From a virus, in the IMG/VR virus record IMGVR_UViG_3300047557_001379, positions 1 to 30,470 of that record: a DNA stretch of 30,470 nt; one strand, 5' to 3'. This document shows, in pieces, positions 1 to 7,415 of the stretch; positions within the stretch are counted from its first letter, which is position 1; every line of letters begins with the position of its first letter. The notes beneath the pieces are model-generated. The model did not search any database. It was given only the letters and a program-made list of their open reading frames with translations, and was not told the origin of the DNA. The position numbers were made by a program, and so were the translations under genes.

Positions 1-348
1 AAACTCTAAGTTAACGTCCATGTAGTTGTACTTCTCACTTTCATAGTAGGTAGTGTGTCTACGTTCAAGTAGATTAAGTGCTACTGTCATCCAAAAGTTA
101 TCAGTTGCTATGTTGGTATGTCTATTGGCTCTGACTAGATATTCTCTTTGGAACTCTATCTTCTTTTGTAGGATGTAAGTTATGTACCAATCATCCCAAT
201 CCTTATCTTTGTAAAGAGTTGGTATCCATCTGACTATATTTGTAATGCCATCCCAGAAATTTAGAAGCCAGTTAGGTGTGTACCTACGTAGGGTTCTCCT
301 ACTCCATGCAGAATCTTGTGGTACTATTAGCTTTTCGTATTGCTTCAT
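1..348 (-). CDS. Conserved phage protein of unknown function (3' end cut by window)
   Basis: An ATG at 346-348 opens a reading frame that stays open for 116 codons to the window edge, so the C-terminus is missing. The product is rich in Trp, Tyr and Arg, with segments such as NFWDGITNIVRWIP and DKDWDDWYI. It lacks a signal peptide or clear membrane segment. The pattern of a Trp-rich start followed by 'DWDDWY' and a helical stretch recalls a widespread phage protein family of unknown function, but I cannot name it. Its start overlaps the stop of the upstream gene (ATGA), so the two are translationally coupled. The frame is sure; the function is unknown. Confidence 0.75.
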   Translation of the reverse strand, partial: MKQYEKLIVPQDSAWSRRTLRRYTPNWLLNFWDGITNIVRWIPTLYKDKDWDDWYITYILQKKIEFQREYLVRANRHTNIATDNFWMTVALNLLERRHTTYYESEKYNYMDVNLEF

Positions 349-551
349 CGCGGTCTCTTTTCGTATAACTTTTTCATGTGCTTAGCTGTGTCTTGGTCTT
401 TTACAATCGAAATGTCGTACTCTTCGTTCTTTGTTCCTGAAACAAATCCAACATACTTAAATGTGTCGCTGTGGTCAACGCATGTGTTTGTGTAACCAAG
501 CTTAACTCTCTGTTCCGGAATTTCCTTCTGACAAACTTTGCATAGGTGCAT
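345..551 (-). CDS. Small zinc-finger-like protein, 68 aa
   Basis: The N-terminus has a CxxC pair (Cys4, Cys7) followed by Cys24 and His27 in 'TCVDHS', a spacing that suits a small treble-clef or DksA/TraR-like zinc knuckle. The rest is charged and ends in Lys/Arg. The gene ends in an ATGA overlap with the next gene. It begins inside the last 50 bases of the upstream gene, a long but plausible overlap in this compact genome. No Shine-Dalgarno sequence precedes the ATG. The role may be DNA or RNA binding, inferred only from the cysteine pattern. Confidence 0.6.
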   Translation of the reverse strand: MHLCKVCQKEIPEQRVKLGYTNTCVDHSDTFKYVGFVSGTKNEEYDISIVKDQDTAKHMKKLYEKRPR

Positions 552-720
552 GGGCTTTGGATTTTGATTTTTTCTTCTTTGCTACTTCTCTAGGTAGATT
601 GAATTGTTCTACTAAGATAGGATTGACTTTACTCACACTCAAATCATAGTGCCATCTAGCTTCCAACTTTCCATTGTCTTGGTACTCAACTACAAACTTT
701 GTTTCGTCTTGCTTTGCCAT
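502..720 (-). CDS. Hypothetical protein with basic low-complexity tail, 72 aa
   Basis: The first 50 residues look folded (mixed beta/alpha composition, 'EARWHYDLSVSKVNP'). They are followed by a lysine run (AKKKKSKSK) and a Ser/Gly-rich tail. The tail is the part that overlaps the downstream zinc-finger gene by 50 bases in another frame. The gene starts directly after the stop of its upstream neighbour. No family is recognised. The lysine tail could bind nucleic acid, but this is a guess from composition. Confidence 0.55.
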   Translation of the reverse strand: MAKQDETKFVVEYQDNGKLEARWHYDLSVSKVNPILVEQFNLPREVAKKKKSKSKAHAPMQSLSEGNSGTES

Positions 721-993
721 TTAGATAGAATACTTGGTTGCTAATGTGTCAAGTCTTTCTTTGTCGAAGGTACTAGCTTTTATTTGATCATCCAAAAATA
801 AAAGATCTTTTTTTAAATCTGTAAGCTTTGCACTCTGTCCTTTTCTCTCCCAGAGGGATATTTCATCTAAGACTTTATCTCTTAACTTGTTAGCTTTGTA
901 CTTATAGTTCTTCTTGTTGCCTATCTCAAACAGCTTCTTGTTGTAGTCATCTTTCTTGAGAAAGGAATCAGTCCATTTGTTTAAACCTTTCAT
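721..993 (-). CDS. Hypothetical helical protein, 90 aa
   Basis: The protein is strongly charged and probably all-helical, with repeated Lys/Asp/Leu heptad-like spacing (residues about 35-85), so a short coiled coil is likely. There are no cysteines, membrane segments or catalytic motifs. It sits between two equally small genes, one base after the stop of the upstream gene and touching the ATG of the downstream gene, which fits one transcript. I do not recognise a family. Confidence 0.6.
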   Translation of the reverse strand: MKGLNKWTDSFLKKDDYNKKLFEIGNKKNYKYKANKLRDKVLDEISLWERKGQSAKLTDLKKDLLFLDDQIKASTFDKERLDTLATKYSI

Positions 994-994
994 A

Positions 995-1216
995 TCAATT
1001 TAATATGCTTTGTTTTTGATACAATAAGGCTTCCCAACTGCGAGCAAATTTGAGTAGGACTTCGTACTTAAATGGAATGGCTTTTTTGACTAGCAAGGTT
1101 TTTACCATCCTGATCCACACAGCTCTAGAGTCTATGTAAAGCTCTTTGTGCATCCCTGCTGGGATGTGCTTGGTTGCTAGTTCATTTAGTACTGTGCTTA
1201 TTGATTCGTTTACCAT
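995..1216 (-). CDS. Hypothetical protein, 73 aa
   Basis: The product is a small helical protein with basic surface and aromatic residues near the end (KYEVLLKFARSWEALLY). The chosen ATG (1214-1216) is preceded by the recurrent AT motif at 1223-1231 rather than by a Shine-Dalgarno sequence. It ends one base before the next gene. No family is recognised and no function is proposed. Confidence 0.6.
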   Translation of the reverse strand: MVNESISTVLNELATKHIPAGMHKELYIDSRAVWIRMVKTLLVKKAIPFKYEVLLKFARSWEALLYQKQSILN

Positions 1217-1222
1217 AGCACA

Positions 1223-1231
1223 AATAAATAG
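1223..1231 (-). promoter_or_regulatory. Recurrent start-proximal motif CTATTTATT
   Basis: On the coding (minus) strand this reads CTATTTATT and ends 7 bases before the ATG at 1216. The same nonamer occurs just upstream of three other minus-strand starts in the window (3336, 4744, 26715). Its role as a promoter, translation enhancer or processing site is unknown. Confidence 0.4.
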
Positions 1232-1235
1232 TAGG

Positions 1236-1406
1236 TTACTTTATCCATTCGGTGACACCGATAGCAAATGCCTCTACTGGTTTCATTTCTGGATTTCTTT
1301 TCATAGCCATGAGTGCATAGTAGATTACCTCGGTCTCAAGTCCATACTCTATTGCTGTATCAAGTAGATTGCTTATGGCTTGTATTTCTTCTGCTACATC
1401 ATTCAT
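1236..1406 (-). CDS. Small acidic helical protein, 56 aa
   Basis: This is a short frame with ATG at 1404-1406 and TAA at 1236-1238. Its sequence begins MNDVAEEIQAISNLLD and ends EAFAIGVTEWIK. It is acidic and probably helical. It fills what would otherwise be a 220-base hole in a fully packed minus-strand gene series, and its codon choice and composition match the neighbours, which is the main reason to accept it. The function is unknown. Confidence 0.6.
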   Translation of the reverse strand: MNDVAEEIQAISNLLDTAIEYGLETEVIYYALMAMKRNPEMKPVEAFAIGVTEWIK

Positions 1407-1438
1407 ACAATAAAGTTACGTATTTTTTAATTAAACAA

Positions 1439-2092
1439 CTAAATGCGAGCAATAAATTCATCTCCTTCATCGTACTCATCTTTTGGTTCGAGACCTAGTT
1501 GTTGAAAGTGTACGAGGAAGTTATCATCAATGTCCCAATCAACTTCAGCTTTTTTCATGAGAGGTGCAGTAGCATCTTCCATTCTTTGGATCTGCTTGTC
1601 TGAGAACAAGTTACCTACAAATAAAAAGTAACAGTTGTAACAAAGCATTCTAAGATTATCTATCTTCCAGTTATGTTTGTTACCATCTACAAAGCTGAGT
1701 ACTAATGGTTGTTTGTAGTCAACAACTCTCTTTTCTGAATGGTGGCAGTGGTAGCATTCCATTCTCAGAATGCCTTCATATATCAATCTGTTCTTAAGCT
1801 TTTGGATATTGATTGCTCGGTAGCTATCACTTTGCATTATCTGATTGATCTTCTCAACAGATATCTCATGCCTCCAAGGTATCTTCTTTATTCCTTTACC
1901 TGAGTTGTTCTTATGTAGCTCATACAAAGTCTTGCCACTTTCCTGATCTATAAAAAGCTTTGCGTACTTGCGATAAGTCTCAATCGTAACATTTAAGTAT
2001 CTAGCAGCCTGGAAGTTAGACTGCGTGTGTCTCATTGCGTTACGTATAACATTCTCTGTTAGAGTTCTTGGTGGTCTTCCTCTACTCCCCAT
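1439..2092 (-). CDS. Phage HTH/HNH-like zinc protein, HNH catalytic residues replaced
   Basis: Residues 10-45 form a helix-turn-helix-like segment (TQSNFQAARYLNV) of the kind that binds DNA. Residues 113-160 carry an HNH-type treble clef: Cys113xxCys116, then VDGN at 135-138, Asn141, Asn146 and Cys151xxCys154. The two catalytic histidines of HNH nucleases are missing: the first position is Ser/Phe (133-134) and the last is Tyr155. The zinc scaffold is therefore kept while nuclease activity is doubtful. Relatives of this architecture are common in marine T4-like phages, from memory of the family. The likely role is a DNA-binding protein, either a regulator or an inactivated endonuclease. It overlaps the upstream gene by 11 bases. 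Confidence 0.75.
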   Translation of the reverse strand: MGSRGRPPRTLTENVIRNAMRHTQSNFQAARYLNVTIETYRKYAKLFIDQESGKTLYELHKNNSGKGIKKIPWRHEISVEKINQIMQSDSYRAINIQKLKNRLIYEGILRMECYHCHHSEKRVVDYKQPLVLSFVDGNKHNWKIDNLRMLCYNCYFLFVGNLFSDKQIQRMEDATAPLMKKAEVDWDIDDNFLVHFQQLGLEPKDEYDEGDEFIARI

Positions 2093-2489
2093 ATTTAGGA
2101 TTTATACTAACCAATAGGTTCCAAAGATCCTCCGCTGTGTTTAAAACGATCTCCTCGTCTGCTTCATTCAAAAGAGGATTAACACTTCCGTCTGGTGCAA
2201 GTCTATCCCACAAGTAGTAGACAATTAATTCAGCACCTTCTTTACCGAAGTGGAGAACAATTAAAGCGTCAATAGTATCTAGAAAAGCATCATCGTACTT
2301 AGTGAAGTCAACTTGCAGATCTGCAAACATGAGGTTCTGTCTATTGATCAAACCCTCAATTGAGTTGATTATAGATATGAACAGTTCACGCTTCTTGTCA
2401 CTTTGCGTCTTTCTCTTTCTCTTTACTTGGCTTTTGATATCAAGTATCTCGTTGATCGCCATCTGTATTTCTGACAACTCCTGTTCCAT
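2082..2489 (-). CDS. Conserved phage hypothetical protein, 135 aa
   Basis: The N-terminal 40 residues form a basic helix (KSQVKRKRKTQSDKKR). The centre has a recognisable conserved core, 'FTKYDDAFLDTIDALIVLHFGKEG' in part, followed by YYLWDRL, DGSVNPLL and DLWNLL. I recall similar cores in marine T4-like phages next to the HTH/HNH-like gene, as here, but no function is known to me. It overlaps the upstream gene by 50 bases. A later start at Met10 would shorten this overlap to 23 bases and is a possible alternative. Confidence 0.7.
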   Translation of the reverse strand: MEQELSEIQMAINEILDIKSQVKRKRKTQSDKKRELFISIINSIEGLINRQNLMFADLQVDFTKYDDAFLDTIDALIVLHFGKEGAELIVYYLWDRLAPDGSVNPLLNEADEEIVLNTAEDLWNLLVSINPKYGE

Positions 2490-2838
2490 CCTTCTTAGTT
2501 TTAGGTTTCTTTTTTGTAGATTTAGTTTCAGACTCTTCTATCCTTGCTATAAGCTTTTTGTAGGTGGAACACTCTTCAAAACTCTCCTGCTCTAATTTAT
2601 ATTCAATACACTTTTCTAATGCTGGAATCCAATATTGTTTTGGTATTTCGATCTGATATCCAGTTGTACCGACTTCAAATAAGGTTGCTGATGCTTTTCT
2701 AGCTTGTAGAGCATCTTCTATTGCAAGTGGAGCCTCTTTCTTAACCATACTTTGCAAAGCTTCATTCTCAACTAAAAGCTCTGCTGTTATGTGTTCAATT
2801 GGCTCAAATACAGCTCTAGGAATCTTTCTCTTTACCAC
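2440..2838 (-). CDS. Hypothetical protein with basic C-terminal tail, 132 aa
   Basis: The first 100 residues are mixed alpha/beta, with a central 'TTGYQIEIPKQYWIPALEKCIEY' region. The last 30 residues are Lys/Thr-rich (KSTKKKPKTKK), typical of a disordered nucleic-acid- or virion-binding tail. The tail is the part that overlaps the downstream gene by 50 bases. The gene is followed and preceded by uncharacterised phage genes. I recognise no family. Confidence 0.6.
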   Translation of the reverse strand: MVKRKIPRAVFEPIEHITAELLVENEALQSMVKKEAPLAIEDALQARKASATLFEVGTTGYQIEIPKQYWIPALEKCIEYKLEQESFEECSTYKKLIARIEESETKSTKKKPKTKKDGTGVVRNTDGDQRDT

Positions 2839-2856
2839 AACTACAGTTTTATTATG

Positions 2857-3336
2857 TTATCTAATACCTGCTCTGCGCATGAATATTTCTTTCACTATAT
2901 CATCTTCCTCACCAGGACCTTGTTCGGTAGGTGGTAGTTTTTCTGCTTCCGGTTCTCCTTCTGGTTCTTCCTCTGGCTTTTCCTCACTATCCTGTTCCGG
3001 TCCAGCTTCACCAATAACATTCTTCATTAGGAACTGTGCAAGAGAGGGTAGCGGTAAAAGGAAGCCAACTACATTGGTGTAAGGATTTTCTACATCGTAA
3101 ACTATCTGTAGATTATCGTCACCAAATCTTTGCTGAAGTTCTGATCCTATTTCATTAGCTAGGTCTTGAAGCATTCTCGGATCTTGTGGCACTTGTGGAA
3201 GTACAAACTGAAGTTTAACTCCTTTTTTGGTCTTGTTGATGTTTACATCAAACCTTAGCTTCAGTCTCTGACCTGCTATATCAACATCGTATTCAGGAAT
3301 GAGAGCTGGTAGTGATTCGTTTAAATTGCTTTTCAT
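2857..3336 (-). CDS. Conserved phage protein with acidic Pro/Glu-rich tail, 159 aa
   Basis: I place the start at the ATG at 3334-3336 (MKSNLNESLP...) rather than eight codons upstream, because the longer version would run into the neighbouring gene and the recurrent CTATTTATT motif lies directly before this ATG. Residues 15-110 look like a beta-rich domain (FDVNINKTKKGVKLQF and a central NPYTNVVGF). Residues 115-145 are a low-complexity acidic stretch of Glu and Pro (EEKPEEEPEGEPEAEK), probably unstructured. Homologues of the first domain occur, as far as I recall, in marine T4-like phages. A virion or assembly role is possible but unproven. Confidence 0.65.
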   Translation of the reverse strand: MKSNLNESLPALIPEYDVDIAGQRLKLRFDVNINKTKKGVKLQFVLPQVPQDPRMLQDLANEIGSELQQRFGDDNLQIVYDVENPYTNVVGFLLPLPSLAQFLMKNVIGEAGPEQDSEEKPEEEPEGEPEAEKLPPTEQGPGEEDDIVKEIFMRRAGIR

Positions 3337-3339
3337 GCT

Positions 3340-3348
3340 AATAAATAG
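3340..3348 (-). promoter_or_regulatory. Recurrent start-proximal motif CTATTTATT
   Basis: CTATTTATT on the minus strand, ending 3 bases before the ATG at 3336. It is one of four identical copies at minus-strand gene starts in this window and lies in a 14-base gap between genes. Confidence 0.45.
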
Positions 3349-3350
3349 TT

Positions 3351-3983
3351 TTATTCCCAAGCAACTAGCTTAAACCTTTCAGAACCTAATCCAAAGAAGT
3401 TGCATTTGTAATCAGACATTGCAAAAAACTCTAGGTCTATCCACTCCGACTTTCGTTTCAATAATTGTTTTGCAGCATCATTCCAATCTGTACTTGCAAC
3501 TACCTTTTCAACTTTAGCTTTAGCTTCTAGAATCTCATCTAGTTCGAATCCATCATACTCATAGTGAACAATCTCAAATGCATTTCCTTCTGCATCTACG
3601 TAATCTATACTAAAGTCAACACCCCACTTTGGTTTGTACCTCAACAGTTTATAGATTAGGTTATTATGTTCAGCCCAGACACTCAACTGCTCTCTAGCTT
3701 CTTCTGAATAGCCTTTTCTTTCAAACAAGGCACCGTGATTAAGCACAGCTCCAGTATCAGCGTATTCTTGAATAAACCAGTCTTTTTTCAGCGAATACTC
3801 ACTTCTGTGTAGGATTGCTGGTTGGTCATTTGCATGGCTGTAAATCCCTTCTAATTGTGTTAGACGGTAGCCATTCTGATCAAACAGTTCAACGTAGTGT
3901 GGTCCTGGAACGTATCCTAGATCTGTTATAGGTTTGCTCCATGTGGAGTTCGTATAAAACTGATTGTCTGTAACAGTTATCAT
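3351..3983 (-). CDS. Conserved phage hypothetical protein, 210 aa
   Basis: The product is a soluble, acidic, aromatic-rich protein with no Cys-based metal site, signal peptide or membrane segment. Conserved-looking stretches are 'LFERKGYSEEAREQL', 'KWGVDFSIDYVD' and a C-terminal 'FFGLGSERFKLVAW'. Its ATG overlaps the stop of the flavodoxin-like gene upstream by four bases (ATGA), so it is translated from the same message as the start of the glycan region. I do not recognise a characterised family. The position suggests the boundary between the phage-core hypothetical genes and the glycan cluster. Confidence 0.65.
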   Translation of the reverse strand: MITVTDNQFYTNSTWSKPITDLGYVPGPHYVELFDQNGYRLTQLEGIYSHANDQPAILHRSEYSLKKDWFIQEYADTGAVLNHGALFERKGYSEEAREQLSVWAEHNNLIYKLLRYKPKWGVDFSIDYVDAEGNAFEIVHYEYDGFELDEILEAKAKVEKVVASTDWNDAAKQLLKRKSEWIDLEFFAMSDYKCNFFGLGSERFKLVAWE

Positions 3984-4744
3984 ATTAGAGTTCTTATGTC
4001 AAATATATTATCTAGAGAGTGTACATCATCTTTGTAGCCTTGTTTGGATTCGTCAGAAGCCTCTGTTGTGAATTGATATCCAAAGTAAAGTTGATCTACT
4101 GGTTTGAATCCGTACCACTTGTGTACATCTTTCTGTACTTTTATGACCTCATCAACTCTCCAGTTATGTCCGATAAAGATCAGTCCTGATTCAATACCTT
4201 CCACAACATTTCTTTCACCTAATGTTGCCCACCTATTCTCAATCCAATCAAGTCTTTCTATTAGCTTTTGGTATATTGCATTAGTCTGTCCCCAGCGTAC
4301 AGATCCTAAAAATACTACAGCCTCTGATTCAAATAAAGGAAGAGATACTTTCCAAAGCTCATCGTCTTCGTTGTTAATGGATGCCCAGCATCTATGATAG
4401 CCACTTGGATTCTTTTCTGCACTTTGTAGCTTAGAACCTCTCACTCCACAAGTGTTGCCATCCTTACTTGATACGTTACCTTCACAGCTGTAAATCAATA
4501 GTTTAGATACATCCACAAGTGTGCATTTATGCTCTCCAATACTTCTTTGAAGTACTTGAGCTATCCGAGTAGACTTAGGTACATCACTACCATCCTTAGA
4601 TGAAAACTTTGATCTGTTGGATGTCGTAAGCAACAAGACTTTCTTCTTACCACTTAGATATTTAGCAGCCTTTTCCAATTTCTTTTGGAAGTGGGTATCT
4701 AAAACAATCTTTTCTTCTATTAACAATTCTGATATACTACGCAT
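3980..4744 (-). CDS. Flavodoxin-fold NAD(P)H-dependent FMN reductase-like protein
   Basis: The fold signature is a first beta strand VLLLTTSNRS (residues about 35-45) with a phosphate-binding loop for FMN and a Thr/Arg-rich helix after it. Next comes a 'CEGNVSSKDGNTCG' cysteine segment (about 88-101) of the type seen in iron-sulfur/FMN flavoproteins. Then comes 'VVFLGSVRWGQTNAIYQKLIERLDW', in which the flavin-ring loop and following helix can be recognised. At 254 aa it is a single-domain redox protein. It lies at the head of the glycan cluster, so an electron-transfer role for the DdhC-like dehydratase or general reductive chemistry is possible, but this is inference. An independent redox or nucleotide-reduction role is equally open. 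Confidence 0.7.
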   Translation of the reverse strand: MRSISELLIEEKIVLDTHFQKKLEKAAKYLSGKKKVLLLTTSNRSKFSSKDGSDVPKSTRIAQVLQRSIGEHKCTLVDVSKLLIYSCEGNVSSKDGNTCGVRGSKLQSAEKNPSGYHRCWASINNEDDELWKVSLPLFESEAVVFLGSVRWGQTNAIYQKLIERLDWIENRWATLGERNVVEGIESGLIFIGHNWRVDEVIKVQKDVHKWYGFKPVDQLYFGYQFTTEASDESKQGYKDDVHSLDNIFDIRTLI

Positions 4745-4747
4745 GTA

Positions 4748-4756
4748 AATAAATAG
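4748..4756 (-). promoter_or_regulatory. Recurrent start-proximal motif CTATTTATT
   Basis: CTATTTATT on the minus strand fills almost the whole 12-base gap between the stop at 4757 and the ATG at 4744. It is identical to the copies at 1223, 3340 and 26726. Confidence 0.45.
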
Positions 4757-6034
4757 TTATTCGATTGTCAATAGTGAATAATCGAAGGGTGGGTTCTCAA
4801 CAACTATGTGAGACTCTGCTAGATTAACTAGCTCCACTACTTCTATCTCAAAGCAGAAGAGTTCGTAAGTTCCTGGTGTAGCTGGAATGAGTATGTCTGA
4901 TAGGTACGGTAAGTTGCTGAGACCTTCCTCTACTCCTGGTTTTGTTGTATCAATAGTAACTTTAACTCGGTAGTCTTTTGGAGTTCCAACTCCTACACGA
5001 GCTTTGTGATCAGTGAGATTATAAAACTGTTTTGCATACTCCCAATCTTTATCAGAGAACTTAAGTAGTTCGTTAGCCGCATTATGCTCTCTTGTAAAAA
5101 AGCTTAGGAATCTATCTTTCTCCTGCTCATCCGTTACCCATACCTTTGTGAAGTATGGTTCTAATTGACCAAGCAAAGCTAACCGATCTGAAGGATTTGT
5201 AATTAAAACTAGATCCATATCAAATCTAACAAGCTTTGACTCACCGTGATTAAACCTACCCCACTTTCTAAGAAACCTTTTAAGCTCTATCTGATCTGCG
5301 AAGTTTTGAATCTGTACTCTAGCTTGTGCATCTATGTTTTGACCATCAAACCATTTCTTACCTCTTGAGCTTACGCAACTAAAATGATAGACGTTAGCAT
5401 TGAAGGTTTGCTTTATCTTAACACCCTTCTGAATAAACCTTTGTAGTAGATCTGAGTCTTCTCTGGATCTTCTGAAGAGAGTGTCGTAGCCTCCTACATC
5501 TAGCCAAACCTTTTTATAAAATGTAAATGGAGCAAAAAAGTATTCAAGAGTCTTGTCTTGTCTGTTTGCTAAAGAAAACTTATTAAAGCTATCTAAGTCA
5601 AACTCGGTCGGATCAGTTCCAAAGTCTGTTGTAATTGTCTTATCTGAGAGTCCGTGTAGTGGTGGTTCGATTCTGGTAGCACTCAGTATGCAGTTATCCT
5701 CTATCTCTTCTAGAACGTACTCGTCATAGTTAGGACCAATAACCATATCAGATTGTAAATAGCTTACAATCTCATGCTTTGCTAGTTCAACTAGAAGGTT
5801 ATTGTTTCTACTATATCCAACACAAGGTTTTAGTTTGTGAGTAATGATCTTTAGATCAAAGAAGTTTTTCTTCTGTTCTCGTAACCACTCCACTGTTCCT
5901 TCGTTATCTGAATCAACGAAGATAAGAATCTCATGCTCCTTTCCTTTCAGATTTGTTTGTAAAGACTTAATGAGAAGTTCAACATGCTCACGAGTGTTAA
6001 CAGATGTATTAATTAAAAAGCTAATTTGTTTCAT
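4757..6034 (-). CDS. GT2-family glycosyltransferase with extra C-terminal domain
   Basis: The N-terminal 240 residues form a GT-A fold: ISFLINTSVNTREHV at the start, 'LIFVDSDNEGT' for nucleotide binding, 'GYSRNNNL' and a QSD motif (94-96) in the place of DxD. They continue with 'FTFYKKVWLDVGGYD' and 'RREDSDLLQR'-like acceptor-side elements (here RSREDSDLLQRF) typical of family 2. Residues about 250-425 form a second domain that I do not recognise, perhaps for acceptor binding. No membrane segment is visible, so it is likely cytosolic and soluble. Its start overlaps the upstream epimerase gene by four bases. Substrate unknown. Confidence 0.85.
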   Translation of the reverse strand: MKQISFLINTSVNTREHVELLIKSLQTNLKGKEHEILIFVDSDNEGTVEWLREQKKNFFDLKIITHKLKPCVGYSRNNNLLVELAKHEIVSYLQSDMVIGPNYDEYVLEEIEDNCILSATRIEPPLHGLSDKTITTDFGTDPTEFDLDSFNKFSLANRQDKTLEYFFAPFTFYKKVWLDVGGYDTLFRRSREDSDLLQRFIQKGVKIKQTFNANVYHFSCVSSRGKKWFDGQNIDAQARVQIQNFADQIELKRFLRKWGRFNHGESKLVRFDMDLVLITNPSDRLALLGQLEPYFTKVWVTDEQEKDRFLSFFTREHNAANELLKFSDKDWEYAKQFYNLTDHKARVGVGTPKDYRVKVTIDTTKPGVEEGLSNLPYLSDILIPATPGTYELFCFEIEVVELVNLAESHIVVENPPFDYSLLTIE

Positions 6035-6801
6035 TTAAGTGCGTTGTATACGTTTCTCATTCCTTCCTCAAGTCCAATGTAATCTAAGTTAGGTGGTAGA
6101 ATAGTACCCATGTAAGCACCACCAAACTCATCTTGTTTATAAATCGCTACCTTATGTTCATCTAGCATATTGATAGCAGCTGCGATACTTCCAAGAGTGT
6201 GTGTTGTTTCATACCTACACTCTACAATCTTATCTAGCTGATCTGGTTCTGTTTCGATGTAGTGTTCAACTAGCTTGACCAAGTCAGGCATGTAGAAGAA
6301 GTCCATGTGTTTGTTTTGATGGATCATCATATCTTCATGCCTTATGTATCTCATTATGTTAGCTTTAATGAACCTAGTGTCAGTCTCATGTTCATCAAAC
6401 ACTCCGTAGATTCTGAGATTGTATGTGTTTGGTTTTGTGTGAATGTGTCTGTTGATTAAATACTTACTAAGACCGTAAGGTTCATCTGCTGCATAAATCT
6501 CAGCACCACTACCAAAATTAATAAACTTACCAAAGGAGTCTTCGTTGCTGGTAAGGTTGTAGAATGCTTTGAGATTGTTTTCTAATACTGTCCAATCATC
6601 TTCTACCAACCTACTACCTCCCTTTGCAGCACAGTGTAAGATAACATCGAAGTAGTTCATACTCATATACTTACCTACAGCTTGTGCATCAGTTAGATCT
6701 AATTCCTTCCTAGTCAAGTCTGTAACTATATGCTTACTATCCAAAGCCTTGAACAAAGAACTTCCTACGTATCCTGCTGCACCAGTAATTAGTATCTTCA
6801 T
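6031..6801 (-). CDS. NAD-dependent sugar epimerase/dehydratase (extended SDR)
   Basis: The Rossmann motif GAAGYVG (residues 7-13) follows the first beta strand. Ser98 in 'FGSGAE' and Tyr109-xxx-Lys113 (YGLSK) complete the SDR catalytic triad. At 256 aa it is shorter than RmlB or GalE (about 320-350) because the C-terminal substrate domain is small. This fits reductases and epimerases acting on 4-keto sugars, such as GDP-fucose synthase, CDP-abequose/paratose synthase or RmlD-like enzymes. In the context of the DdhC-like and paratose-epimerase-like genes, the final 4-keto reductase role is attractive but not proven. The 74-base leader upstream of its ATG is the longest gap in the cluster and may hold an internal promoter, though no clear consensus is visible. 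Confidence 0.8.
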   Translation of the reverse strand: MKILITGAAGYVGSSLFKALDSKHIVTDLTRKELDLTDAQAVGKYMSMNYFDVILHCAAKGGSRLVEDDWTVLENNLKAFYNLTSNEDSFGKFINFGSGAEIYAADEPYGLSKYLINRHIHTKPNTYNLRIYGVFDEHETDTRFIKANIMRYIRHEDMMIHQNKHMDFFYMPDLVKLVEHYIETEPDQLDKIVECRYETTHTLGSIAAAINMLDEHKVAIYKQDEFGGAYMGTILPPNLDYIGLEEGMRNVYNALK

Positions 6802-6875
6802 CGTTTTAAGTTTATATAGGTTACTGTTGATCTTATTTTAATTGAACTAGGGTAGCCTGTTATAAGTATTCTTAT

Positions 6876-7412
6876 TTATTTAGTTTTAGAGTAATCTGCA
6901 TACTCAACTAAGATAGTATTGACACCATCCTCACGCTCTAATGCTTTTTTGTAGGCTGGCATAATATCCTCTGGTTCGATCAACTCAATTATTTCAATGT
7001 TCTTAAGCATCGATCTAAACGCATTGGAGAAGTTGCCTTTGTGTTGACATTGAGGATCAACTGGATGTTCGCTACCGACTGCTACTCTTATTATAACTTT
7101 AGGATTACATTTACCGTTAGACATCGTCGCAAATTTATCCAAATGGTTCACTACCTGATCAGTACCCATCAAAAGGAAATTCCATCTAGGATATGTTGAA
7201 ACCGGTATCATTCCTTCTATTGCCATCCCATTCGCTAACCCACTCTGCAGATATTCTGCAACTGGTAGCTCTAGTTTCTTATGCTGTGGAAGATGTTGTA
7301 GTGAATCAAACAAACCTGTTCCTTCATATTCAACTGCTTGTCCTATAAAGAGAGTCTTAGGATGCTCCGCTAAGTAACTCATTGCTTGTTTTAATTGCTC
7401 AAAGTATTTCAT
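6876..7412 (-). CDS. TPP-dependent E1 beta-type / transketolase pyrimidine-binding domain subunit
   Basis: The 178 residues match only the pyrimidine-binding domain of two-subunit thiamine-diphosphate enzymes. 'FIGQAVEYEGTG' (22-33) is the first strand and loop. 'LELPVAEYLQSGLANGMAIEG' holds Glu53, in the position of the glutamate that activates the cofactor, and is followed by PVSTYPRW and 'NPKVIIRVAVG'. The C-terminal transketolase domain of normal E1 beta proteins (about 325 aa) is missing. It lies three bases downstream of the alpha-type gene, so the two should form an alpha/beta enzyme. Such minimal split forms could act as transketolase-like or 2-oxo-acid-type enzymes on a sugar precursor. 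The substrate is not predictable from sequence. Confidence 0.8.
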   Translation of the reverse strand: MKYFEQLKQAMSYLAEHPKTLFIGQAVEYEGTGLFDSLQHLPQHKKLELPVAEYLQSGLANGMAIEGMIPVSTYPRWNFLLMGTDQVVNHLDKFATMSNGKCNPKVIIRVAVGSEHPVDPQCQHKGNFSNAFRSMLKNIEIIELIEPEDIMPAYKKALEREDGVNTILVEYADYSKTK

Positions 7413-7415
7413 ATT

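Noticed and set aside
502-551. Programmed frameshift joining the 72 aa and 68 aa genes at the A-rich run
   Set aside because: The shift needed is +1 (or -2), not the -1 that an A6 slippery site favours. The downstream gene has its own ATG, so an ordinary overlap is simpler.
2302-2595. Plus-strand frame with hydrophobic, Cys/Phe/Leu-rich product
   Set aside because: It is the antisense of charged minus-strand genes and its composition is what Lys/Glu-rich codons give on the other strand.
6802-6875. Clear promoter in the longest gap of the glycan cluster
   Set aside because: The gap is AT-rich and has TATA-like strings, but neither a sigma70, Bacteroidota nor T4-late consensus with correct spacing can be made out.
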